From assembly GCA_013203015.1 (NCBI GenBank), contig JABMPO010000366.1, positions 1 to 8,353 on the forward strand: a stretch of DNA of 8,353 nucleotides, read 5' to 3'. The stretch comes from Fidelibacterota bacterium (GTDB taxonomy: Bacteria > Fidelibacterota > Marinisomatia > Marinisomatales > TCS56). The notes below the pieces were generated by a model, which saw nothing but the letters and a program-made list of their open reading frames with translations, searched no databases and was not told the origin of the DNA. Both the position numbers and the translations under genes were made by a program. Below are positions 1 to 6,447 of this stretch, piece after piece. Within the stretch, counting starts at the first letter, position 1, and the number at the start of each line of letters is the position of its first letter.

Positions 1-1
1 C

Positions 2-1067
2 GCTAATAATGATTGGGCCGAGGATCGTGAAAAATTTGTTCGGTTGTTGGACAGAATGAAGATCAATCGGCCTGATTACGGTACCGGCCGCAGTCTGGAT
101 GAAGTGGTGGGTGCGGCCGAGCGGATTGGCTATCCGGTGCTGGTACGCCCTCTGCGATGGAAAAGAGGTCTATATCGGCGGAATATTACAGCATATCGAA
201 GAAGCCGGTATCCATTCCGGTGATTCGGCTTGTGTATTGCCACCGTACCAGATCACCGATCAGGCCATGGAAGATATAGACCGAATTGTGCGCCAGATAG
301 CACTGGAATTGGAGGTGGTGGGATTGATCAACTTTCAATTTGCTTACAAGAATCAAACTGTATATGTACTGGAGGTTAATCCCCGGGCCAGCCGCACCAC
401 GCCATTTGTCAGTAAAGCCAGAGGCGTACCCCTGGCCAAGATTGCCGCTCAGCTGGCAACCGGTAAATCATTATCAGAATTTAAATTACCAGACTGGGAA
501 ACCTATAGTCATGTGGCGGTTAAGGAAGTGGTATTGCCATTTAATAAATTCCCCAACGAACGGGTATTTCTCGGTCCGGAGATGAAATCAACAGGAGAGG
601 TAATGGGTTTGGCGCATTCACTGGGGAATGCATTTCTACGAGCTTTATTAAGTTCCGGGCAAGCGCTGCCGGAGCAGGGAGCAATATTTATATCAGTCAA
701 TGAACACGATAAAATGTCGGTTATTCCCATTGCTCGCGACTGGATTGAACTGGGTTTTAAAATTGTCGCAACGGAAGGAACTGCCCGAGCATTACAACGT
801 AATGGAGTACCGGCTAAAAGAATTTATAAGGTAGGGCAGGGGCGCCCCAATGTTGTCGATTTGATTAAAAATGATGAAATTCAGATAATATTAAATACTC
901 CTTTGGGAAAACGATCTCGTTTTGATGAAGAAGCCATCGGGCGTGCAGCTATCCGCTATGGTATCCCGATTATAACCACCCTATCAGCCGCACAAGCTGC
1001 AATTCGTGCAGTTAGATCAAAAGGGAAAATTTCAGTTTGTCCTTTGCAGGCCTATTACAGTAAATAA
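2..1067 (+). CDS. carB: Carbamoyl-phosphate synthase large subunit, 3' part, reading frame broken near position 147
   Basis: CarB makes carbamoyl phosphate from glutamine-derived ammonia, bicarbonate and two ATP, for pyrimidine and arginine synthesis in the cytoplasm. Only the second ATP-grasp half and the C-terminal MGS-like allosteric domain are inside the window. Frame 2 (from base 2) reads AEDREKFVRLLDRMKI and then GYPVLVRP, typical of the start of the second synthetase half. From about base 147 the match continues in frame 3 with ALCDGKEVYIGGI, HIEEAGIHSGDSACVLPP, VLEVNPRASRTTPFVSKA, and an MGS domain ending QAYYSK. The roughly 50 family residues between LVRP and the DG of DGKEV, including the SYVLGGRAM nucleotide loop, are absent, so the gene as written cannot give a working enzyme. 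An ATG at 99 opens frame 3 but lies in sequence that is CarB-coding in frame 2, so it is not a real start. It may be a true pseudogene or an assembly error. The family assignment is very secure. Confidence 0.9.
140..158 (+). other. Deletion and frameshift junction inside carB
   Basis: CarB homology leaves frame 2 after CTG GTA CGC CCT (LVRP, 140-151) and resumes in frame 3 with GCC CTC TGC GAT GGA (ALCDG, from 147). The two readings share the bases GCCCT at 147-151. A deletion between two short GCCC copies, of a length equal to 2 modulo 3, would produce exactly this junction. The size, about 150 bases, is estimated from the spacing of the same motifs in E. coli CarB as remembered. The short homology fits either a replication-slippage deletion or a misjoined assembly. 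Confidence 0.7.
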
Positions 1068-1070
1068 TTG

Positions 1071-1163
1071 ATGTTCTCAAGGTATACGATGGCAAAATGC
1101 GCCGAAAAGGAAATGGAAGCGGCCGGCTTTAGACTGTTGCAAGGCGTGGATATTCCAGGTTAA
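1071..1163 (+). CDS. Tiny ORF directly after carB, 30 codons, unrecognised
   Basis: Three bases after the carB stop an ATG opens a 30-residue frame that starts MFSRYTMAKCAEKEMEAAGF and ends GVDIPG. It is in the same frame as the end of carB. No clear ribosome binding site precedes it. The codon choice (GCC, GGC, CTG, GCG) resembles the carB neighbourhood rather than the AT-rich gene downstream, so it may be the stub of a former gene or a CarB extension beyond a new stop. CarB proteins normally end close to the present stop, which speaks against the second idea. No family recognised. Confidence 0.2.
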   Translation: MFSRYTMAKCAEKEMEAAGFRLLQGVDIPG

Positions 1164-1165
1164 TT

Positions 1166-1179
1166 ATTTTAATTAAAAT
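1166..1179. repeat. A/T-only palindrome between convergent genes
   Basis: ATTTTAATTAAAAT is a perfect 14-base palindrome located between the end of the carB side and the end of the converging DUF5677-like gene. Its position would suit a bidirectional terminator, but a stem made only of A:T pairs is weak, so no terminator is claimed. Confidence 0.3.
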
Positions 1180-1183
1180 TATC

Positions 1184-1969
1184 CTAATTTGGAAATTGTG
1201 GATCAATTACCAGAAGTTCACCCACTATATCAAATTTCAAATTAACCAGTTTAATATCTTCAGTAGCCATATTTACTGGTAGATGCTTGTTATAATATTT
1301 TATTAAACTAACAATACACTCTGATGAAGACGCTGCAATATCTTTGATTACCAAATCTATTGATTCATCGTCTAATATATAAAGCAATGAAGTCCAGCCA
1401 CTATGTATAGAATCAGATGCAGAATTCCATTTTGATGATATTGCGAGATCATCAATTCCTAGTTCTTGAATTTTTTCATCGAAACTAATTTCATACCACT
1501 TGTTAGAATGTACTTCTATCTCTTTCTTCTTTCTTTTCATGATTTGCGCTGAAATTTTACCATCAATAATATCATTTTTGCTAAAGATGAACTGTAATTC
1601 AATTGGGAGTTCTGTAAAGAATTTTGTTTTGTCCAATATTTCCTGATATTTATCATAATTCTTGCAAACACTGTAAGATTTGTATGCATTTATCATCTCC
1701 TCATGACTGAATAAATATTGATAGTTTACTACGGCCTCAAGCAATATTCGGTATATGCTGTGGGCATCATGTATATTGAAAATATCAAGTAGATTAGTGA
1801 TAGATCTGAAAGATGTTACTGCTCTACCGAAAATAAATACTAATACATTTTCAGAAATATGTTTGATTAATCTTTCATTATTTACATAATTCGCTATTAT
1901 ATACTCACTTAATGAATGCATTTTGCTAAACACTGTAGCATATTTACGTTGGTATATTTGATATTGCAT
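1184..1969 (-). CDS. DUF5677-like hypothetical protein, AT-rich
   Basis: A complete 261-residue protein of unknown function. Residues 47-86 (FGRAVTSF, then IYRILLEAVVNYQYLF) follow the pattern of the DUF5677 family: an alpha-helical segment with a conserved R-x-x-L-E (R74, E78 here). A later serine/histidine stretch (SDSIHSGW, residues 186-192, H189) matches the 'S..vH' part of that family. No signal peptide or membrane segment is evident. The lysine-rich stretch at 145-149 is probably surface exposed. The start is supported by AGAGG four bases before ATG. It follows SRAP on the same strand after a 40-base gap, so read-through is possible. Its composition is much more AT-rich than carB, SRAP or dnaE2, which suggests separate, probably acquired, origin. 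DUF5677 assignment rests on motif resemblance only; no function is claimed. Confidence 0.65.
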   Translation of the reverse strand: MQYQIYQRKYATVFSKMHSLSEYIIANYVNNERLIKHISENVLVFIFGRAVTSFRSITNLLDIFNIHDAHSIYRILLEAVVNYQYLFSHEEMINAYKSYSVCKNYDKYQEILDKTKFFTELPIELQFIFSKNDIIDGKISAQIMKRKKKEIEVHSNKWYEISFDEKIQELGIDDLAISSKWNSASDSIHSGWTSLLYILDDESIDLVIKDIAASSSECIVSLIKYYNKHLPVNMATEDIKLVNLKFDIVGELLVIDPQFPN

Positions 1970-2009
1970 TGGTACCTCTAATATGATTAGAAAATATTTA
2001 ACCTAATCT

Positions 2010-2675
2010 TCAAACTCTCTCTAAACAATTTATATTATTATTGGCGGGTGAATTTACCATTTTTGAAACCGTGTAGGCCTCCAGCATTCCTCTGTAGGGC
2101 TGTAGTAACGGGAGCACAGTTTGGGCTGGATTATTAGCAGTTTGCAGCCATTGGTCCAGATTTTCTCGGTGCAGGATGACCGGCATCCGGTCGTGGATGA
2201 AAGCCAGTTCGGATTGTGGTGTAGTAGTTATTACCGTATATGATAAAACCTGTTTTCCCTCCTGGTTCAACCATTTATCCCACAGACCGGCCATTGGCAG
2301 CAGTCTGCCTTCGGGATGGTGAATATAATAAGGTTGCTTCCCGGATTCGGTTTTGCGCCATTCATAATAACCATCGGTAATTACAATGCAGCGCTTATTA
2401 GGCAACAGATTGCGGAAGGATGGTTTATCCTGTATTGTTTCCGCCCGAGCGTTGATCATCCGGGCACCGAAGCTCATATCCTTGGACCAAGAGGGGATCA
2501 AGCCCCAGCGCATAGGTTTTACCCGTCGGCTGCCATCGTCGATCAAAATTGGCGATGTTTGAGTCGGGGCGATATTGTAACTGGGAATGTAATTATCGGG
2601 GTCCTCCCATTCCTGGATTGCCAATTCCTCGATTATTGACTGCATATCTTCTGTCAGTGTTTTACGTCCGCACAT
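2010..2675 (-). CDS. SOS response-associated protein of the SRAP family (YedK/HMCES type)
   Basis: SRAP proteins recognise abasic sites in single-stranded DNA and form a thiazolidine crosslink through the N-terminal cysteine, protecting the site from error-prone processing. The 221-residue protein is full length and carries the expected residues: Cys2 (MCGR, exposed after removal of Met1), Asn75 in INARAET, Glu105 in DGYYEW, and His161 in IHDRMPVIL. The family motif NIAPTQ (34-39) and the closing VSKMVNSP (203-210) are also present. These positions agree with E. coli YedK almost residue for residue. AGG nine bases upstream supports the ATG start, which must be correct because Cys2 has to follow Met1. 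It lies downstream of dnaE2 on the same strand, separated by a 256-base gap filled by inverted repeats, so it may have its own promoter. The location next to lexA, imuB-like and dnaE2 genes fits a DNA damage role. Confidence 0.95.
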   Translation of the reverse strand: MCGRKTLTEDMQSIIEELAIQEWEDPDNYIPSYNIAPTQTSPILIDDGSRRVKPMRWGLIPSWSKDMSFGARMINARAETIQDKPSFRNLLPNKRCIVITDGYYEWRKTESGKQPYYIHHPEGRLLPMAGLWDKWLNQEGKQVLSYTVITTTPQSELAFIHDRMPVILHRENLDQWLQTANNPAQTVLPLLQPYRGMLEAYTVSKMVNSPANNNINCLERV

Positions 2676-2714
2676 AATTTATGACCTGAAGTTATGAAAA
2701 TCTTCCATCGGGAG

Positions 2715-2785
2715 AAACCGTTGAAACGGTTTGGCAAATTATTGATTCAATGCTAACCCACAACTGAAGTTGTGGGCTGGATGAT
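2715..2785 (+). repeat. REP-like unit, left copy, two hairpins
   Basis: This unit contains AAACCGTT-GA-AACGGTTT (2715-2732), a short ATTGATTCAAT palindrome (about 2741-2751), and CCCACAACT-GA-AGTTGTGGG (2757-2776), followed by CTGGATGAT. Both main stems are perfect with two-base loops. The unit reappears in reverse orientation at 2846-2913. Its build resembles bacterial REP palindromes mobilised by IS200-like REP transposases, although no transposase gene lies in this window. Confidence 0.8.
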
Positions 2786-2845
2786 CGGGGTTGTTCTCGC
2801 ACAAATTAATCAAATCAGGTGTGATATAGGCTGTATACAATTGGT
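2786..2845. other. 60-bp spacer between the two REP-like units
   Basis: The spacer has no open frame of note. It includes TTGT-TCTCGC-ACAA and the palindrome TGTATACA (2832-2839). A promoter for the SRAP gene could lie here, since the gene is some 110 bases further on the minus strand, but no convincing -35/-10 pair was found. Confidence 0.4.
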
Positions 2846-2913
2846 ATCATCCAGCCCACAGTTTTAACTGTGGGTCATTGATTTGCATCAATCCTACAAC
2901 CATTTTAATGGTT
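2846..2913 (-). repeat. REP-like unit, right copy, inverted relative to the left copy
   Basis: Read on the minus strand this is the left unit again. It shares a perfect 15-base match, TGTGGGCTGGATGAT (the reverse complement of 2846-2860), with the left copy at 2771-2785. Its inner hairpin is CCCACAGTT-TT-AACTGTGGG (2855-2874), then ATTGAT-TTGC-ATCAAT (2877-2892), then AACCATT-TT-AATGGTT (2898-2913). The stems differ from those of the left copy, but every change is matched on the opposite side of the stem, so both copies fold perfectly. Confidence 0.8.
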
Positions 2914-2931
2914 TACCATGACCATTAATTG

Positions 2932-5900
2932 TCAAACATAACTAGCTGTTGCCAGCGGTTTTTTTTGTCTCGACTCCTGACCCCTGATCCCCGCTTCCTG
3001 TTTCCTGATCAGCGCTGGCAGGCTGGCCAGTTTTTCGATCGTGATCGTGTAAACTCCGAAAGCCTCTTCCACCTTACCGCGCAGCAGGAACAGCCGCTCC
3101 CAGTTCAACAGGTCGCCGTACTCCCGGTAAGCTTCCGGAAACAGGACACATTCATAGATGTCGGTTTCATCCTCCAGAGTCAAAAATTCCATGGGATCGT
3201 GCTTGCGGGTGGAGGTGACCTTGCGGGTGATATAAACTCCCGCCAGTCGGATCGAGTGGCCCACGTATTTAGGAATATCCCGGGCCTTTTTTACTTTGCC
3301 TTTCAGAAATAAATCGTACTCTGCCAGCGGATGGCAGGAGATGGGAAAGCCGAATGATTCGATCTCCATTCGCCGTTTTTCGGTCGCTGTCGGATTACCC
3401 TTGACCGGAGCCGTCACCGGGCGGCCGGAACCATCGGACAGGTAAAAATTGGCAATCCGGTAGGCGATTTCCTTGTGGGTGAGCTGCGGCTCCAGTTCGG
3501 CGAAACAGCCGGCGTTGGTGAAGGCCATGGCGTCGGACAGATCCAAATCCACCCGGGTCGTGAAATCTTCCAGATTCAAGAAATCGCCAGCCTTACGCTC
3601 ATCCAGCACCGCCTCGATAGCCTTGTCCTGCAATTTATTGATCACCATTAAGCCCATCCGAATCTGCTGTTTGCGGCCCCGAAACTCCCGGAAACTACGG
3701 TTGATATGGGGCGGCAGAATGGTGATCCCGAAACGCCGGGCTTCGCTCAGATAAGAGTAAGCGGAGTAAAAGCCGCCCTGATTGCTGATCACCGCCGCCA
3801 GGAATTCCGCAGGGTAATTGGATTTCAGGTAAGCACAGGTGAAGGACAGCATGGCATAGGAAGCGGAGTGGGGTTTACAGAAGGAATAACCCACAAAGGA
3901 GGCAATCATGTCCCAGGTTTTGTCCACCAGTTCCTTTTCATAGCCCCGTTTTCTGGCTCCGGCATAAAATTTCTTTTTCCAACTGGGAATCAAGCGATTC
4001 AGGGAATCCCGGCTCATGGTCTTGCGCAGGGCATCGGACTGGGCGTAGCCAAACCCGGCCAGGGCCCGGGCGGCCAGGGAAACCTGTTCCTCATAAACCA
4101 TGATGCCGTAGCTCTCATTCAGAAAATCCAGATCGGTATGTAGTGGTTCCCATTCCTGGCCGTGGATGCGCTCCAGCATCAGGTTGGTAAAACGGTTGGC
4201 GGCGGTCCGGATGATCGAGGAATAGATCACCACGTGCTCGAAATCCACCACGCCCGACTTGGCCAGCAGTTGGCGGGTAGCGGGGCTTTCGATATAGAAC
4301 ACACCCATGGTACGGCCGGTCTGCATCAGAGCTTCGGTCTTGGGATCGCCGATAGGCTGAATCCGGTGGTAATCGATGTATTGGGAGCGGGCCTTTTTGG
4401 GGTTGTAAAGATTGATCTGTTTTATCGTATCCCGCACTACCGCCAGGGAGCGGTTCCCCAGTAGATCGATCTTGAGCAGGCCCGAGTCCTCCACTTGGTC
4501 CTTTTCCCATTCGGTAATCTGAACGCCTTTTGGGGCTGTCAGCACTGGTACGTATTTACGGATTTCATCGGGAACGATCACGATTCCGCCGGGATGTACC
4601 GACGGATTCCGGAACGTGCCCACGATCTGCTGGCTGCGGGCGATCACCTCCAGGAGGGTGTCGTCCAGATGGGCGTTGGCGAAGCGCGGATCGGTCTTGA
4701 TCCAATTGACCAGATCGGAGCGAGTACGCCACTGGTAGCCGATCCGCTTGGTGATGGTGTTGATCTCCTCGTTGGATAGACCGTAGACTTTTGCCACTTC
4801 CCGAATGGCGGAACGGGGCCGTAGAAACACCTGGCTGGCCACCATTGCCGTCCGCTGGTTGCCGTATTTTTTGAAAACATAATCGATAATATCATCCCGT
4901 TCATCCCAGGGAAAATCTACATCAATATCGGGCATGCTTTCCCGCTCGGGGTGGATGAAACGCTCAAACTGCAGGTTGAACAGGATCGGATCCACTTGGG
5001 TGATGAAGAGGCAATAACTAACCACTGATGCCGCCGCCGAGCCGCGGCCGATGGTGGATTTAGTCTGTTGCACGATATCTCGCACCACCAGAAAATAAGG
5101 TGCAAAACCTTTCTGGGTGATCAGTTCCAGTTCGTAGTCAATCCGCTGGCGCACCTCCTCTGAGATAGTGCCGTAGCGTTCCCGGGCGCCTTTTTCCACC
5201 AGTTTCCGTAATTGGGCGTTGGAACGGTGCTGGTTCTTCAGATTTAGTCCCGGAAAGATCGTGTTAACAAAATTCCAGTCAGTCTTGCAACGCTCCGCCA
5301 GGAAGGAACTGTTGTTGATTGCCTCCAGACTATTGGGAAAACGGCGGATCATTTCCTTTTCATCACAGAAATAATTGGTTTCCGGCTTGAAATCGGCCAC
5401 TGTCAGTTGCGAAAGGGTAGCATTTTTTTCGATGGCCCGCAATACTTTATGGGCGGGCTGATCTTCCGGTCGCATGAAATAGATATCGCCGGTAGCCACG
5501 ATTTCCAATCCCAGACTGCGGCTTATGCGCTTGGCAGATGCCTCTGCTACCCCCGGGCGTAATTCCACGTACAGGTGTGATTTGAGTACAATGGAAACCA
5601 GTTTCTCCAGATCATCGTATCGGTGAGCCAGCACAAAGAGTCCGCCGGCATAAGGTTCGATCAATTCTTCGATGGCGATATTTTTGTCATCGTGAACGGC
5701 TGAGATGATTCGGCAGAGATTGGAATAACCGGCTGAATTTTCCACCAACAGGATCAGGTCCGATTCACCTACAATTATATTTGCTCCGGCAATCGGTTTG
5801 ATACCAGCGGCGTGAGCGTGCTGGACGAAACGGATGAAGCCCCACAGACCGTTCACCTCCGTCAGGGTCAGGTATTGCATACCTTGAGCGCGGGCCGCCG

Positions 5901-5973
5901 TGAGCAATTCCTGCTGGGAGGCAGTGCCACGCATGGCAGAAAACTGGGAATGGACGTTGAGATGGGTTAACAT
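2932..5973 (-). CDS. dnaE2: Error-prone DNA polymerase III alpha subunit (DnaE2-type)
   Basis: C-family replicative-type polymerase, 1013 residues, the usual DnaE2 length. Order of domains: a PHP domain from residue 1 (LTHLNVHSQFS), polymerase palm and fingers (about 270-720), helix-hairpin-helix region (about 740-830), and a C-terminal OB fold (about 900-985, with LEDETDIYECVLFPE). The three palm aspartates are present: D349 and D351 in PDIDVDF, and D503 in KIDLLGNRSL. GRGSAAASVVSY (309-320) is the conserved polymerase loop. In lesion bypass, DnaE2 extends across damage when brought to the clamp by ImuB. The ATG start fits the family, since PHP domains begin within a few residues. AGAGG lies four bases upstream, inside an inverted repeat. 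Oddities: the PHP metal ligands are partly lost (N6 for the first His of HxH; TEV for TDH at 38-40), SSIIRTAANR (585-594) replaces the common IRPGP palm motif, and the last 25 residues are encoded by a 7-bp repeat plus an eight-base A run. A DnaE1-like paralogue is possible but less likely. Confidence 0.9.
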   Translation of the reverse strand: MLTHLNVHSQFSAMRGTASQQELLTAARAQGMQYLTLTEVNGLWGFIRFVQHAHAAGIKPIAGANIIVGESDLILLVENSAGYSNLCRIISAVHDDKNIAIEELIEPYAGGLFVLAHRYDDLEKLVSIVLKSHLYVELRPGVAEASAKRISRSLGLEIVATGDIYFMRPEDQPAHKVLRAIEKNATLSQLTVADFKPETNYFCDEKEMIRRFPNSLEAINNSSFLAERCKTDWNFVNTIFPGLNLKNQHRSNAQLRKLVEKGARERYGTISEEVRQRIDYELELITQKGFAPYFLVVRDIVQQTKSTIGRGSAAASVVSYCLFITQVDPILFNLQFERFIHPERESMPDIDVDFPWDERDDIIDYVFKKYGNQRTAMVASQVFLRPRSAIREVAKVYGLSNEEINTITKRIGYQWRTRSDLVNWIKTDPRFANAHLDDTLLEVIARSQQIVGTFRNPSVHPGGIVIVPDEIRKYVPVLTAPKGVQITEWEKDQVEDSGLLKIDLLGNRSLAVVRDTIKQINLYNPKKARSQYIDYHRIQPIGDPKTEALMQTGRTMGVFYIESPATRQLLAKSGVVDFEHVVIYSSIIRTAANRFTNLMLERIHGQEWEPLHTDLDFLNESYGIMVYEEQVSLAARALAGFGYAQSDALRKTMSRDSLNRLIPSWKKKFYAGARKRGYEKELVDKTWDMIASFVGYSFCKPHSASYAMLSFTCAYLKSNYPAEFLAAVISNQGGFYSAYSYLSEARRFGITILPPHINRSFREFRGRKQQIRMGLMVINKLQDKAIEAVLDERKAGDFLNLEDFTTRVDLDLSDAMAFTNAGCFAELEPQLTHKEIAYRIANFYLSDGSGRPVTAPVKGNPTATEKRRMEIESFGFPISCHPLAEYDLFLKGKVKKARDIPKYVGHSIRLAGVYITRKVTSTRKHDPMEFLTLEDETDIYECVLFPEAYREYGDLLNWERLFLLRGKVEEAFGVYTITIEKLASLPALIRKQEAGIRGQESRQKKPLATASYV
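2969..3010. repeat. Heptamer tandem repeat inside the 3' end of dnaE2
   Basis: CCTGACC, CCTGATC, CCCGCTT, CCTGTTT and CCTGATC stand at exact 7-base steps from 2976 to 3010, and a weaker unit precedes them at 2969. Because 7 is not a multiple of 3, the encoded tail (about residues 989-1002 of DnaE2) shows no repeat at protein level. The repeat is therefore a nucleic-acid feature that has been taken into the coding sequence. An eight-base T run follows on the plus-strand left side (2959-2966). Confidence 0.7.
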
Positions 5974-5974
5974 G

Positions 5975-5983
5975 CCCCCTCTA
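5975..5983 (-). promoter_or_regulatory. Ribosome binding site of dnaE2, supplied by a repeat arm
   Basis: On the minus strand AGAGGGGGC immediately precedes the dnaE2 ATG, placing AGAGG four bases upstream. The same bases form the outer edge of the left C-rich repeat, so the repeat provides the translation signal. Confidence 0.5.
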
Positions 5984-6006
5984 AATCTCCCCTATTACGG
6001 GGGAGA
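5975..6006 (+). repeat. C-rich hairpin repeat, left copy
   Basis: CCCCCTCTAAATC is followed by a hairpin with TCTCCCC (5986-5992) pairing with GGGGAGA (6000-6006) around a seven-base loop. The same element recurs inverted at 6037-6071. It lies between the start of dnaE2 and the end of the DUF559 gene. Confidence 0.75.
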
Positions 6007-6036
6007 CGTGGAATAAATATATTTCAGATGCGATAT

Positions 6037-6071
6037 GAGTCCTCCCCCGCGGGGGAGGATTTAGGTGGGGG
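6037..6071 (-). repeat. C-rich hairpin repeat, right copy, inverted
   Basis: On the minus strand this reads CCCCCACCTAAATC and then TCCTCCCCC-GC-GGGGGAGGA (plus-strand stem 6040-6048 with 6051-6059). It aligns with the left copy with few changes, but in reverse orientation. About 30 bases of AT-rich sequence separate the copies. The element ends 7 bases before the DUF559 stop codon. Confidence 0.75.
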
Positions 6072-6078
6072 AAGAAAG

Positions 6079-6447
6079 TCACCGTTCGAGCCCTTTCTCC
6101 AATCTCTCCAGCACTTCCCCAATGCACTCCACCACACCTTCGATATTACTCAGCACCTCATGATTGTTGAAGCGGATTACGGTGAATCCAAGACTTTCCA
6201 GGTAGCGGGTTCGCTGTTCTTTGCCGCAGTGCTGTCCACCATCAATTTCGATGGCTAATCCAGTTTGTAGGGAGGAGAAATCGATGATGTAATTACCAAC
6301 TGGTAATTGTCGTCGGAAACGGTGTTTCAATTGCCGGTGGCGAATGTATCCCCACAATTTCAGTTCAGCCGGTGTCATATTTTTGCGTAAGGATCGGGCG
6401 AAGGGTTTTGTACGTTGAGGATAAGCTGGCAATTCGGATAGCTTCAT
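6079..6447 (-). CDS. DUF559 domain protein, predicted PD-(D/E)XK-fold (Vsr-like) endonuclease
   Basis: A complete small protein of 122 residues from the ATG at 6447, or 123 from the GTG at 6450. It shows the DUF559 pattern in order: ARSLRKNMTPAELKLWGYIR near the N-terminus, then FRRQLPVGNYIIDF, AIEIDGGQH, and RYLESLGFTVIRFNNHEVLSN. Numbered from the GTG start, D57, E68 and D70 are the likely metal-binding residues of a PD-(D/E)XK nuclease fold. The substrate of most DUF559 proteins is unknown. TGATG joins it to the upstream imuB-like gene (stop TGA overlapping ATG; the GTG start would overlap by four bases), which implies translational coupling. The repeat-filled gap of 105 bases separates it from dnaE2. 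It may take part in repair with its neighbours, or be a passenger that travels with the C-rich repeat. The domain call is firm; the role is open. Confidence 0.85.
   Translation of the reverse strand: MKLSELPAYPQRTKPFARSLRKNMTPAELKLWGYIRHRQLKHRFRRQLPVGNYIIDFSSLQTGLAIEIDGGQHCGKEQRTRYLESLGFTVIRFNNHEVLSNIEGVVECIGEVLERLEKGLER

Noticed and set aside
2832..2839. TGTATACA palindrome as a LexA operator before SRAP
   Set aside because: It matches neither the CTGT-N8-ACAG nor the GAAC-N4-GTTC operator type, and an 8-base palindrome is common by chance.
2855..2874. Rho-independent terminator after dnaE2
   Set aside because: The stem is strong, but no T run follows in the direction of transcription and the stem belongs to the repeat unit.
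2676..2931. CRISPR array
   Set aside because: The repeats are paired and inverted, with one spacer; there is no series of direct repeats.
2929..4779. Several plus-strand frames of 90-145 codons across dnaE2
   Set aside because: All are antisense to a well supported polymerase gene and show no recognisable domain.
4115..5105. Minus-strand frames of 62-131 codons overlapping dnaE2 in other phases
   Set aside because: They overlap conserved polymerase motifs and resemble no protein family.
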